The notes under the pieces are model-generated. The model saw nothing but the letters and a program-made list of their open reading frames with translations. It searched no databases and had not been told where the DNA came from. The translations under genes were made by a program, and so were the position numbers. A stretch of DNA of 50,038 nucleotides. Source: an uncultured Lachnospiraceae bacterium (GTDB lineage Bacteria > Bacillota > Clostridia > Lachnospirales > Lachnospiraceae). The stretch covers positions 1-50,038 of the forward strand of contig CANRNK010000004.1 of assembly GCA_947631985.1 (NCBI GenBank). The letters are read 5' to 3'. Positions within the stretch are counted from its first letter, which is position 1. The number at the start of each line of letters is the position of its first letter. Below are positions 1 through 8,212 of this stretch, piece by piece.

Positions 1-651
1 AGTGCAGCAGGAACGACACCTTCACTTGCTAGTGGTGTTGTAGATACAGGAAACTTACTTACCATCGCTGGATTTGAAGGAGCAGTTGTAACATATAGCC
101 CAGACGATGGAACATTTACAGGGATTAACGGTTCCTTAACAAACCCGGTATTGCTTAGCTTTGGTAATTATGGTAATTTCTCGAATATTTCTGTTGATTT
201 CTCGAAATCCACCAACCTGAACAACAATGGAACGTCTACTGTTGCAGCAAAGAGCGGTGATACCGATGGATACGGAACAGGTAGAAAGCTTGGAGATTTA
301 TCCGGTGTTTCTATCCAGAACAATGGTATGATTTATGCATCTTATGACAATGGTCAAACCAGACTGCTTGGACAGATTGCGGTGGCGCAGTTTTCCAACC
401 CTTCAGGCCTTCAAAAAGAAGGTGATAATCTCTACACCTCAACCTTGAACTCAGGGGAATATGATGGCATTGGAGTGGATATCACAACAGATGGCGGTTA
501 TATGTCGACAGGTGTATTGGAAATGAGTAATGTGGATCTTTCTTCTGAATTCACAGAAATGATTACAACACAAAGAGGATTCCAGGCAAACAGTAGAATT
601 ATTACCGTTTCCGACACAATGCTCGAAGAACTTGTTAATCTAAAGAGATAA
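1..651 (+). CDS. flgE: Flagellar hook protein FlgE, 3' part (5' end outside window)
   Basis: The reading frame is open from base 1 and ends at TAA 649-651, so this is the last 216 codons of a longer gene. The C-terminal 40 residues (SSEFTEMITTQRGFQANSRI, then a coiled-coil heptad tail) are the conserved C-terminal domain of rod/hook axial proteins. The preceding region holds GQIAVAQFSNPSGLQKEGDN, typical of FlgE/FlgF/FlgG. The long, Gly/Asn/Thr-rich upstream part (NYGNFSNISVDFSKSTNLNN) and the position just before flbD-motAB match the hook protein FlgE rather than a rod protein. The product would be exported by the flagellar type III system and polymerise into the hook. The hook/rod paralogue choice is an inference because the N-terminus is missing. 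Confidence 0.88.
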   Translation, partial: SAAGTTPSLASGVVDTGNLLTIAGFEGAVVTYSPDDGTFTGINGSLTNPVLLSFGNYGNFSNISVDFSKSTNLNNNGTSTVAAKSGDTDGYGTGRKLGDLSGVSIQNNGMIYASYDNGQTRLLGQIAVAQFSNPSGLQKEGDNLYTSTLNSGEYDGIGVDITTDGGYMSTGVLEMSNVDLSSEFTEMITTQRGFQANSRIITVSDTMLEELVNLKR

Positions 652-960
652 GATAGGCATAATCTAAAAAGATAAGATAGAGTATTCTGATAAAACAGGC
701 AACAGGAATCTATAATAAAATGAATAAATAATCAAAAAAGTTATAAAAATAGAGATAGGGGAACTGGTTCACATAAACTGGTTCCCTTATTCTTATATTT
801 GTATTATACTGAAGAGGTATCGGGATAAAAAGAATTAAGATAAAAAAGGATAGTTGAATTAAATATATTTTTTGAACAAACTCACAATTAGTATAGTTTG
901 CGATGAGGAATGGAAAATTGTTCTAAAACAGGCCTAAAATGAGGAGAAGGAGAGAAAATC
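652..960. other. Intergenic region between flgE and flbD
   Basis: This 309-base, very AT-rich gap has no ORF of note. A short direct repeat (aatctaaaaagataagata / aatctaaagagataagata) spans the hook gene stop codon at about 638-677. The only strong signal is the hairpin at 759-786, listed separately. A possible promoter before flbD is weak: TTGAAC at 872-877 and TATAGT at 892-897 are only 14 bases apart. A GAGGAGAAGGAG ribosome binding site lies just before flbD. Confidence 0.6.
759..800 (+). terminator. Rho-independent terminator-like hairpin after flgE
   Basis: GGGAACTGGTT (759-769) pairs with AACTGGTTCCC (776-786) in an 11-bp stem that includes two G-T pairs. The loop is CACATA. A T-rich tail (TTATTCTTATATTTGT) follows. 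It lies inside the motility locus, so it would either attenuate or end the upstream hook transcript. Confidence 0.7.
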
Positions 961-1146
961 ATGATAGAAGTAACCAGAATGAATGGTGAAGTATTACTGA
1001 TTAATGCTGATTTGATTGAAATGGTGGAAGAGACTCCGGATACGGTAATTTCCTTTACAAATGGCAAAAAAATTATTGTAAAAGAAAGTAGACAAGAGAT
1101 TAAAAATCTTGTAAAATCGTATAGAAAGGATATTTTTGCAATTTAA
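961..1146 (+). CDS. flbD: FlbD family flagellar protein
   Basis: This 61-residue protein matches the FlbD (SwrD) family in size and sequence: MIEVTRMNGEVLLINADLIE, then a segment around TPDTVISFTNGKKIIVKES. Members are small soluble proteins encoded just before motA or fliL in Firmicutes flagellar operons. In Bacillus subtilis SwrD raises flagellar motor power (known for the family). The gene is preceded by GGAGAAGGAGAG and ends 22 bases before motA, consistent with a stator-related role. Confidence 0.9.
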   Translation: MIEVTRMNGEVLLINADLIEMVEETPDTVISFTNGKKIIVKESRQEIKNLVKSYRKDIFAI

Positions 1147-1168
1147 TGCAAAATAGGTAGGTGTCACT

Positions 1169-1969
1169 GTGGATATTGCTTCAATTCTTGGCTTGTTCCT
1201 ATGCCTTGCACTTGTAATTTTTGGTATTGTATCAGGAGACCAGGGTTTTGCGGCTCTAGGGAATTTTGTGGATGTTGCGTCTATTATGATTACATTGGGT
1301 GGTTCTTTTAGTGTTATGCTTGCCTCATATTCACTTAAAGATTATGTTGCAAGTCTGAAAAGTATCACTTTAATCTTTAAAGCACCCAGTCTTGACAAAT
1401 CAGAAATTATAAAAAAAATAATTGATTTATCAAATGTTGCCCGAAAAGAAGGGCTTCTTTCTTTAGAAGAGGCAGCAGGAGATTTGAATGACCAGTTTTT
1501 GAAGAAGGGGATTTTATTAATTGTTGATGGAACAGATCCCGATCTGGTACGTGCCATTATGGAAACAGAGTTAATCAGTATTGATGGTCGTCATAAAAGT
1601 AAAATTACGTTTTGGGACCAGTTAGGGGCAATGGGTCCTGCGTGGGGTATGATTGGAACGTTAATTGGACTCATTAATATGTTACAGAATATGTCAGACG
1701 CTGCAGCAATTGGTCCAAATATGTCAATTGCTTTAATTACAACATTATACGGTTCCTTACTAGCGAATTTTTTATGCGCACCGGTTTCTTCAAAATTAAA
1801 AGTAAATAATGCTGAAGAAATGATGATGAAGGAAATTATGATTGAAGGTCTGCTTTCAATTCAGGCTGGAGAGAATCCAAGAGTTATTGAAGAAAAATTG
1901 AAATCATTCCTTTCTCCAACACAGAGGCAATCAGATGCTCCGGAGATAGGAGGCGATATAGATGGCTAA
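1169..1969 (+). CDS. motA: Flagellar motor stator protein MotA
   Basis: This 266-residue integral membrane protein has MotA/TolQ/ExbB features. Two N-terminal helices (about residues 1-50) come first, then a cytoplasmic loop (about 60-150) containing the Arg/Glu-rich torque-generating segment. Two C-terminal helices start at about GPAWGMIGTLIGLINMLQNM. With MotB it forms the ion-driven stator that turns the flagellar rotor. Translation starts at GTG 1169 and runs into motB with an 8-base overlap, which implies translational coupling. Ion specificity (H+ or Na+) cannot be told from sequence by eye. Confidence 0.95.
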   Translation: MDIASILGLFLCLALVIFGIVSGDQGFAALGNFVDVASIMITLGGSFSVMLASYSLKDYVASLKSITLIFKAPSLDKSEIIKKIIDLSNVARKEGLLSLEEAAGDLNDQFLKKGILLIVDGTDPDLVRAIMETELISIDGRHKSKITFWDQLGAMGPAWGMIGTLIGLINMLQNMSDAAAIGPNMSIALITTLYGSLLANFLCAPVSSKLKVNNAEEMMMKEIMIEGLLSIQAGENPRVIEEKLKSFLSPTQRQSDAPEIGGDIDG

Positions 1970-2759
1970 GAAACAGGAAGACGTACCATCCCCTGGTGCC
2001 CCTGCGTGGATGGCGACATTTGGCGATTTGATGAACTTGTTGCTTTGTTTTTTTGTTTTATTATTTTCCATGTCAACGGTAGATGCCAAAAAGTATGAAC
2101 TTGTTGCAGCTTCTTTTTCAAATACGTTTAGTATTTTTCAAGCAGGAGGAGAGGCAATCGGTGATGGAATGCTGATTGGGAATGGCGTTAGCCAACTGAA
2201 CCAGCTAGACCAATATTTTACCAGTATGGGAAAATCAGAAGAAGGCAAAGAAGAACTGAAAGGTGCGATGGAAGAAATCCAAGCAGAAAAGTTGAAGGAA
2301 TCTGAAGCTTTAGCTGAGAAAATTGCAGAAGCACTTGGAGAACAGAATATTGGTGCAGAGATTGACATTGACTTCACCTCGGAATACGTTCAGTTAACTT
2401 TAAATGGAGCATTGCTGTTTGATTCAGGGAAAGCGTCTTTGAAAGAAGAATCACTACCACTGATGCAAAAAATCGGAACGATTTTGGAACGCTATTCAGA
2501 AAGCATTATTGAAGTGGAAGGACACACGGATAATGTACCAATTAGTAATTTTGAATTTGGTAATAATGATGAACTAAGTAGTTTTCGAGCGTTATCTGTT
2601 TTTAACTTTATAATTTCAAATACAGGGATTGACCCATCCGTGATTAAACACTCGGGCAGGGGAGAGTATGTACCAATCGCCGACAACGCTACGCCTGAAG
2701 GACGAGCGAAAAACAGAAGAGTAGAGATTAAGGTGTACCACACACTTAGTACCTATTAG
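1962..2759 (+). CDS. motB: Flagellar motor stator protein MotB (OmpA-like C-terminus)
   Basis: This 265-residue protein has an N-terminal plug/TM module, PAWMATFGDLMNLLLCFFVL, whose Asp22 corresponds to the essential ion-binding aspartate of MotB. A Glu/Lys-rich linker (about 80-130) follows. The C-terminal OmpA/MotB peptidoglycan-binding domain carries VEGHTDNVP and ends in ARNRRVEIKV-like sequence (AKNRRVEIKV). It anchors the MotA channel to the cell wall. The start codon lies inside motA and the gene ends 15 bases before fliL. Confidence 0.95.
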   Translation: MAKKQEDVPSPGAPAWMATFGDLMNLLLCFFVLLFSMSTVDAKKYELVAASFSNTFSIFQAGGEAIGDGMLIGNGVSQLNQLDQYFTSMGKSEEGKEELKGAMEEIQAEKLKESEALAEKIAEALGEQNIGAEIDIDFTSEYVQLTLNGALLFDSGKASLKEESLPLMQKIGTILERYSESIIEVEGHTDNVPISNFEFGNNDELSSFRALSVFNFIISNTGIDPSVIKHSGRGEYVPIADNATPEGRAKNRRVEIKVYHTLSTY

Positions 2760-2774
2760 ACCAGGGAGAAAAAA

Positions 2775-3293
2775 ATGAAAAAGAATTTATTATCCATACT
2801 GATTCTGGCATTATTGATTGTGAATATTATTATGACTTCGATTATGATGTTCAGTGTTGTTGGATCAGCAAATAAAACAGCGGCATTGGTTTCAAATATT
2901 TCAGGAATCCTCCAACTCGAGGTAGGAAGTGTTGCAGAAGGAACAGAAACGGCAGAGAGTGTATCAATTGCGGACATAGAAGTGTATGACATTGAAGATC
3001 AGATGACAATTCCTTTAAAGAAGGGTGCTGATGGTTCTGATCATTTCGCGCTTGTATCTGTTTCACTTTCTATGAATATGAAAGATGAAGGATACAAAAC
3101 ATACGGAGCGACTGTTGCATCAAAGGAAAGTCTGATTAAGAGTGCAATTATAGAAGTCATTGGAACTTACACGATTGAAGAATTGCAGGAAAGCCAGACA
3201 GATCTTCGCCAGGAGATTTTAGAGAGAATTCAAAGTATGTTTGATTCTAAATTTATTTTTGAAGTTTCGTTTAGGGACATTATGTTCCAGTAA
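2775..3293 (+). CDS. fliL: Flagellar basal body-associated protein FliL
   Basis: This 172-residue protein has one N-terminal TM helix (LLSILILALLIVNIIMTSIM) and an extracytoplasmic domain that ends in the FliL C-terminal pattern: ELRQEI-like TDLRQEILERIQS, followed by EVSFRDIMFQ. FliL is a stomatin-like stator-associated protein that forms rings around MotAB. The position between motB and fliM, preceded by GGGAGAAAAAA, supports the call. Confidence 0.92.
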   Translation: MKKNLLSILILALLIVNIIMTSIMMFSVVGSANKTAALVSNISGILQLEVGSVAEGTETAESVSIADIEVYDIEDQMTIPLKKGADGSDHFALVSVSLSMNMKDEGYKTYGATVASKESLIKSAIIEVIGTYTIEELQESQTDLRQEILERIQSMFDSKFIFEVSFRDIMFQ

Positions 3294-3328
3294 GAATAGA
3301 AAAACTGAATGATGGGAGGTGGGTTGAC

Positions 3329-4309
3329 GTGGGAGAAGTTCTTTCGCAAAATGAGATAGACAGTCTTCTTCAGGCATTAAGCACAGGAGAACTGGATGTT
3401 GATGATATGCCGAAAGATGGCGACAAACAGGTTAAAAGTTATGACTTCAAAAGACCTGCCAAATTCTCCAAGGAACATCTTAGAACCATGGAGATTATAT
3501 TTGAACACTACGGCAGGCTGTTATCCACCAACTTACCTGTTTACTTAAGAAAGAACATTCAAGTTGCGGTTGCGAGTTCTGAAACGGTTACCTTTTCGGA
3601 ATTTACCAATGCATTGTCAAATCCAGTCATCCTTGGAATTGTAAATTTTACACCACTTCCAGGGAATATCATTATTGAACTGTCAGCGAATCTTGGATAT
3701 GCAATGATTGACAGGATGCTTGGAGGACTGGGGACTCCACTGGACAAATCGAGGGAATTCTCGGAAATTGAAATGACAATCGTTGAGAAGATTATGGTTA
3801 TCTGTATGCAACTATTAAGAGAACCCTGGAAAAATGTAATTGAGATCAACCCGGTCATGGAGCGTATCGAAACAAATGCACAGTTTGCGCAAGTGATTTC
3901 ACCGAATGACATGATAGCAATTATTACACTGAATCTTAAAATTGGAGATACAGAAGGTATGATGAATGTATGTCTTCCGTACTTCACATTAGAAAATGTT
4001 ATGGATAAGTTAAATACGAAATACTGGTTTTCTTCCATGCAAAATTCGTCAGATGAGAATTTCCATGAATATATTCAGTCGCTAATCAAGAAAGTAGAGA
4101 TTCCAGTTAAAGCAGTTCTTGGTGAAAGCGTTGTAACTGTAAGTGATTTTGTTAATTTACAGGTAGGAGATATTATTCGTTTGAATTCCAAGGTAGATAA
4201 TGAGTTGGACATCTATGTTGGAAATATAAGAAAATTTACTGCTCTGCCAGGTTCGCATAAGGATTCCTATGCAGTCAGAATCTCAGAGATTGTAAGAGAG
4301 GGGGACTAA
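3329..4309 (+). CDS. fliM: Flagellar motor switch protein FliM
   Basis: This 326-residue protein starts at GTG 3329 behind GGGAGGTGG. The N-terminal LSQNEIDSLLQAL is the conserved CheY-P-binding peptide. The middle domain (YDFKRPAKFSKEHLRTMEII, and GGLGTPLDKSREFSEIE) is the FliM torque-switch domain. The C-terminal SpoA/FliN-like domain ends the protein (about residues 250-320, VGDIIRLNSKVDNELDIYVG). FliM forms the C-ring that switches rotation when phospho-CheY binds. It is followed 3 bases later by fliY. Confidence 0.97.
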   Translation: MGEVLSQNEIDSLLQALSTGELDVDDMPKDGDKQVKSYDFKRPAKFSKEHLRTMEIIFEHYGRLLSTNLPVYLRKNIQVAVASSETVTFSEFTNALSNPVILGIVNFTPLPGNIIIELSANLGYAMIDRMLGGLGTPLDKSREFSEIEMTIVEKIMVICMQLLREPWKNVIEINPVMERIETNAQFAQVISPNDMIAIITLNLKIGDTEGMMNVCLPYFTLENVMDKLNTKYWFSSMQNSSDENFHEYIQSLIKKVEIPVKAVLGESVVTVSDFVNLQVGDIIRLNSKVDNELDIYVGNIRKFTALPGSHKDSYAVRISEIVREGD

Positions 4310-4312
4310 GAC

Positions 4313-5485
4313 ATGGACGGAATGCTGTCCCAAGATGAGATTAATGCACTGCTCAGTGGAATGGATTTGTCAGGTGATACGGCTTCAGAGCCTGCAAGCA
4401 CAAGTGATAGCGATGTGCTAACTGACATCGAAAAGGATGCAATTGGAGAAGTAGCCAATATTAGCATGGGTACCTCTGCAACAACACTGTACTCACTGGT
4501 GAATCGTAAAGTGAATATTACGACCCCGGTTGTCACAACAGAGACATGGGAGGGGGTCGTTGCTAACTATCAAAAGCCCTGTGTTTTTATTGAGATCCAA
4601 TATACGGATGGCCTTTCGGGAAGTAATATTCTGGTATTACAGGAACAAGATGTTAAGATTATTACAGATCTGATGATGGGGGGAGACGGAACCAATATTG
4701 ATGGTGAGTTAAATGATTTGCACTTAAGTGCAATTTCAGAGGCAATGAACCAGATGATGGGTTCAGCTGCAACATCGCTCTCTTCTATGTTAAACCAGAC
4801 AATTGATATCAGCCCGCCAATGGCGAGACATATTGACCTCGAAGAACATATGTCAGCGGGAGACATAGCACCGTTTCTAGAAAAGACATTTGTAAAGATT
4901 GCCTTTAAAATGACAATTGGCGATTTGGTTGATAGTTCCATCATGCAATTATATCCACTTGATTTTGCCAGATCGTTATATGAAACCTTTATGGGGCAAC
5001 AAATGGGTAATAGCCCAAGTCCCACACCGGAACCGCAACCATTTGTTCCACCACAGGTAGAAATTCCAATGCAACAACCTCAAATGAGTAATCCACAGAT
5101 GGGGATGCCTCAGATGGGGATGCCTCAGATGGGGATGCCTCAGATGGGAATGCCACAGATGGGAATGCCACAGATGGGCATGCAACAGAATATTAATATA
5201 CAGCCAGCACAGTTTCAGAGTTTTAATAATGATTTTTCAGGAATACCCGGAAGAGAGAATATCGGGTTGATCATGGATGTACCTTTGGAAGTAACTGTTG
5301 AGCTTGGCAGAACGAGTAAGTCTATATCAGATATTTTAGACTTTGCACCAGGGACGATAATCGAATTAGACAAAATTGCGGGAGAGCCAATTGATGTGTT
5401 GGTAAACGGCAAGTTTGTTGCAAAAGGTGAAGTGGTAGTCATCGAAGAAAGTTTTGGTGTTAGAGTAACTGAAATCATAAAGTAG
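4313..5485 (+). CDS. fliY: Flagellar motor switch phosphatase FliY (CheC-like + FliN domain)
   Basis: This 390-residue protein combines three parts. The N-terminal peptide LSQDEINALLSG resembles the FliM CheY-binding motif. A CheC-like phosphatase region has two E-x-x-N sites (Glu46/Asn49 and Glu143/Asn146). The C-terminal FliN/SpoA domain covers about 315-390 (VPLEVTVELGRTSKSISDIL). This is the Gram-positive FliY architecture, in which the C-ring subunit also dephosphorylates CheY-P. Between the catalytic and FliN domains lies a Pro/Gln/Met-rich linker (about 225-305) with a perfect pentapeptide repeat, listed separately. Confidence 0.95.
   Translation: MDGMLSQDEINALLSGMDLSGDTASEPASTSDSDVLTDIEKDAIGEVANISMGTSATTLYSLVNRKVNITTPVVTTETWEGVVANYQKPCVFIEIQYTDGLSGSNILVLQEQDVKIITDLMMGGDGTNIDGELNDLHLSAISEAMNQMMGSAATSLSSMLNQTIDISPPMARHIDLEEHMSAGDIAPFLEKTFVKIAFKMTIGDLVDSSIMQLYPLDFARSLYETFMGQQMGNSPSPTPEPQPFVPPQVEIPMQQPQMSNPQMGMPQMGMPQMGMPQMGMPQMGMPQMGMQQNINIQPAQFQSFNNDFSGIPGRENIGLIMDVPLEVTVELGRTSKSISDILDFAPGTIIELDKIAGEPIDVLVNGKFVAKGEVVVIEESFGVRVTEIIK
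5096..5185 (+). repeat. 15-bp tandem repeat coding QMGMP units in fliY linker
   Basis: There are six consecutive 15-base units. The first three are identical (CAGATGGGGATGCCT), the next two are CAGATGGGAATGCCA, and the last is CAGATGGGCATGCAA. In frame they encode repeated QMGMP in the linker between the CheC-like and FliN domains. The unit length is a multiple of three, so copy-number changes would keep the frame. Confidence 0.95.
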
Positions 5486-5506
5486 AAACGAATAGGAGTG
5501 TAAACT

Positions 5507-5869
5507 ATGGCAAAGAATATTTTGATTTGTGATGATGCAGCGTTTATGAGAATGATGATTAAGGATATTTTGTCAAAAAACGGATATAACGTTGTTGGAG
5601 AAGCTGAAAATGGAGTGAAAGCAATTGAAAAATATAGTGAATTAAAACCGGACCTTGTTCTTATGGATATTACAATGCCAGAGCTGGATGGAATTGGCGC
5701 TTTGAAAAAGATCAAAGAAAATGATGCAGCAGCAAAAGTAATTATGTGTTCCGCAATGGGACAGCAGGCTATGGTAATTGAATCCATTCAGGCTGGAGCA
5801 AAGGATTTTATTGTAAAACCTTTCCAGGCAGATCGTGTTTTAGAAGCTGTGAAGAAAGTAGTTGGATAA
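5507..5869 (+). CDS. cheY: Chemotaxis response regulator CheY
   Basis: This 120-residue, single-domain receiver has the full site: acidic pair Asp9/Asp10, phospho-acceptor Asp54 (LVLMDITMPELDG), Ser82 at the switch Thr/Ser position, and Lys104 in FIVKPF. Once phosphorylated by CheA it binds FliM/FliY to set the direction of rotation. In Firmicutes cheY commonly sits directly after fliY, as here. There is no output domain. Confidence 0.96.
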   Translation: MAKNILICDDAAFMRMMIKDILSKNGYNVVGEAENGVKAIEKYSELKPDLVLMDITMPELDGIGALKKIKENDAAAKVIMCSAMGQQAMVIESIQAGAKDFIVKPFQADRVLEAVKKVVG

Positions 5870-5870
5870 G

Positions 5871-6239
5871 ATGCTTTTAAGTGCAAAGAGTAGTATCAAC
5901 GCAATTGCCGAATTTTTCACCGTGCTGCTTATTTTTTTGATGATTCTTGCAATCACTTATTTTGCAACAAGGTGGATTGCGAATTTTCAGAAAGAAAGGA
6001 TAAACAGCACTAATATTCATGTGATTGAAACATATAAAATTTCTAATAACAAGTACCTGCAGATTATTCAGACAGGGAAAACTTATTTTGTAATTGCTGT
6101 ATGTAAAGATACTGTGACCTATCTGACGCAGATCTCCGAGGAAGATTTGGAGATAAAACCAGATGAACCGATTGAACCCGTAAACTTCAAGGAGATCCTG
6201 GAAAAAGCAAAAAAAATTACTACCTTTAAAAAAGAGTAA
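5871..6239 (+). CDS. fliO: Flagellar biosynthetic protein FliO
   Basis: This small protein of about 122 residues has one TM helix near the N-terminus (about 12-35, FFTVLLIFLMILAITYFATR). A cytoplasmic domain resembling FliO follows (HVIETYKISNNKYLQIIQTG, then KTYFVIAVCKDTVTYL). FliO helps FliP assemble into the export gate. The position directly before fliP is diagnostic. A TTG at 5862 is in frame and would overlap cheY. I prefer the ATG at 5871, but neither start has a strong ribosome binding site. Confidence 0.85.
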   Translation: MLLSAKSSINAIAEFFTVLLIFLMILAITYFATRWIANFQKERINSTNIHVIETYKISNNKYLQIIQTGKTYFVIAVCKDTVTYLTQISEEDLEIKPDEPIEPVNFKEILEKAKKITTFKKE

Positions 6240-6259
6240 TCAGCTTTGGAGATAATTTC

Positions 6260-7138
6260 ATGAATTTTGTTAGAAAAATGATCCGAATTATAGGGAAGAA
6301 ATTATGCCTGCTGTTTGTAGTAGGCATATTATTTATCATGACTGATCTTAAAGTCTGTGCTGCCGAAACGGATAATCTCGAATCTGGTGTGGCAGGAACG
6401 CAGGATGGACGAACCAATATTCAGGAACCGGGAACAGCACAGAATGCGGATGAACTAAAAGAACTGAATGTCGCCAACAATCTGACAATTACATATGATG
6501 ACGGGAATGGAGAACTTTCAGGATCACTTCGAATCTTAATTACGCTTACAGCGATTGCACTTGCTCCAATTATGCTAATTACTCTGACGTCATTTACCAG
6601 AATTATTATTGTATTGCATTTTACAAGAACGGCGCTTAACACCCAGACTTCACCACCCAATCAGGTTATGATTGCGTTGGCTTTATTCCTTACTTTCTTT
6701 ATTATGAACCCCGTCCTGACACAGATTAATGAAGAAGCAATTAAGCCATTTGATGCAGGAGAGATTACCCAGGAAGAAGCATTAGAAGTTGGAATGCAAC
6801 CACTTCGTGAATTCATGTATGAGCAGACGCAGGCGAAAGATGTAAGATTATTTTTGGGAATTGCCGGAATTACGGGGGTGGAAGGATTAGACGAAATTCC
6901 TTCCTCTGTTTTAATTCCAAGTTTCCTGATTAGTGAATTGCGAACAGCTTTCATTATTGGGTTTTTGATTTATATTCCGTTTATTGTAATAGACATGGTA
7001 GTAGCGTCTACCCTGATGAGCATGGGTATGATGATGCTTCCACCCACAACGATTTCCATGCCCTTTAAAATACTGCTATTTATCCTTGCAGATGGATGGA
7101 ATCTGGTGATTGGGAATCTGGTAAAAACGTTTTATTAG
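6260..7138 (+). CDS. fliP: Flagellar export gate protein FliP
   Basis: This 292-residue protein has a cleavable-looking signal peptide (hydrophobic CLLFVVGILFIMTDL, then VCAAE). Conserved FliP segments follow: LTSFTRIIIVLHFTRTALNT, SPPNQVMIALALFLTFFIM, a polar loop, and the C-terminal IPFIVIDMVVASTLMSMGMM and PFKILLFILADGW. It forms the core of the type III export gate with FliQ and FliR. The ribosome binding site TTGGAG is correctly placed for ATG 6260. Confidence 0.97.
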   Translation: MNFVRKMIRIIGKKLCLLFVVGILFIMTDLKVCAAETDNLESGVAGTQDGRTNIQEPGTAQNADELKELNVANNLTITYDDGNGELSGSLRILITLTAIALAPIMLITLTSFTRIIIVLHFTRTALNTQTSPPNQVMIALALFLTFFIMNPVLTQINEEAIKPFDAGEITQEEALEVGMQPLREFMYEQTQAKDVRLFLGIAGITGVEGLDEIPSSVLIPSFLISELRTAFIIGFLIYIPFIVIDMVVASTLMSMGMMMLPPTTISMPFKILLFILADGWNLVIGNLVKTFY

Positions 7139-7155
7139 AAACTAGGAGAATAAGC

Positions 7156-7425
7156 ATGACAGTTGATATTGTAAGCGAAATAGTCAGAGCTGGTCTTTAT
7201 ACGATCATTAAGACTTCAGCACCTGTCCTGTTGGTGTCACTGACAGTTGGTCTCATTGTAAGTATTTTTCAAACGGCAACATCTATCCAGGAACAGACAC
7301 TTACCTTTGTTCCTAAGATTGTTGCTGTTTTTTTAGCAATCATGCTTTTTGGTGGGTGGATGTTGGATGAAATGGTTGGTTATATGGTAAATCTATGGTC
7401 CGATTTTTCAGTCTATATTAGGTGA
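7156..7425 (+). CDS. fliQ: Flagellar export gate protein FliQ
   Basis: This 89-residue protein, the usual FliQ length, has two TM helices (VLLVSLTVGLIVSIFQTATS and PKIVAVFLAIMLFGGWML). The motif TSIQEQTLTFVPK is highly conserved in the family. The start is placed at ATG 7156, which has AGGAGAA upstream. A longer in-frame extension back into fliP exists but would add about 20 non-conserved residues. It lies between fliP and fliR. Confidence 0.96.
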   Translation: MTVDIVSEIVRAGLYTIIKTSAPVLLVSLTVGLIVSIFQTATSIQEQTLTFVPKIVAVFLAIMLFGGWMLDEMVGYMVNLWSDFSVYIR

Positions 7426-7429
7426 GGCG

Positions 7430-8212
7430 ATGATTAATTATTCTTTTTCCATGAAAGAGTTGGAATATTTTCTTCTCATTATGACAAGAGTCACCAGTTT
7501 CATTTTCATAGCCCCTTTTTTTGGAATGAACAATACTCCCAAGAGAGTAAAGATTGCGCTTGGCTTCTTTATTTCTTACCTGTTGTATCAATCGATTACG
7601 CCTCATATGTATGTTTCCTACCGAACAACGCTTGGGTTTGCAATCTTTGTCATGAAAGAGGCAGCAACGGGTTTGCTAGTAGGTCTTGGCGGAAGTATGT
7701 GTATGATGATTATGTCCTTTGCGGGAAGACTGATTGATATGGATATTGGGTTGTCTATGGCGAGTCAGTATGATCCACTGACACAAGACACAACAACTAT
7801 TACAGGACAACTTTACCAACAGGCATTGCTTTTAATGCTGATTATTACCGGGATGTATCAGTTTATTCTAAAGGCACTTGTTCAGACATTTGAACTTATT
7901 CCGATTGGGGAAGCGGTATTCCGCTTTGATAAACTGGTTACCTCTCTTATTACTTTCTTAAGTGAGTACGTCATTATCAGTTTTCGTATTTTTCTTCCGG
8001 TTTTTGCATCAATGCTTTTATTAAATGCAATCCTTGGAATTCTTGCAAAAGTGGCACCACAGCTTAATATGTTTTCGGTAGGAATTCAGCTGAAAATTGC
8101 AACAGGAAGTATTGTTCTTTTTCTAACAGCCTGGATGATTCCTGGTGCTTCAGATTTTATCTTTACAGAAATGAAAAAAATGATAGTCGCTTTTGTGGAG
8201 GCAATGATGTGA
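7430..8212 (+). CDS. fliR: Flagellar export gate protein FliR
   Basis: This 260-residue protein has about six hydrophobic helices. The FliR hallmarks are IMTRVTSFIFIAPFFGMNNT near the N-terminus, KEAATGLLVGLGGSM, and AGRLIDMDIGLSMASQYDP. It completes the FliPQR gate. It starts 4 bases after fliQ and overlaps the flhB start by 4 bases (GTGA). Confidence 0.96.
   Translation: MINYSFSMKELEYFLLIMTRVTSFIFIAPFFGMNNTPKRVKIALGFFISYLLYQSITPHMYVSYRTTLGFAIFVMKEAATGLLVGLGGSMCMMIMSFAGRLIDMDIGLSMASQYDPLTQDTTTITGQLYQQALLLMLIITGMYQFILKALVQTFELIPIGEAVFRFDKLVTSLITFLSEYVIISFRIFLPVFASMLLLNAILGILAKVAPQLNMFSVGIQLKIATGSIVLFLTAWMIPGASDFIFTEMKKMIVAFVEAMM

Noticed and set aside
3559-4038. Minus-strand ORF of 159 codons antisense to fliM
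   Set aside because: The sense frame is a complete FliM with all motifs; the antisense frame has low-complexity Ile/Ser content and no start context.
4976-5185. Minus-strand ORF rich in His/Pro/Leu repeats
   Set aside because: It is the antisense of the fliY tandem repeat; the repetition keeps the opposite frame open. No start signals and no homology-like features.
5096-5185. CRISPR-like array
   Set aside because: The 15-base units are directly adjacent without spacers and are coding. The same holds for the repeat at 23177-23266.
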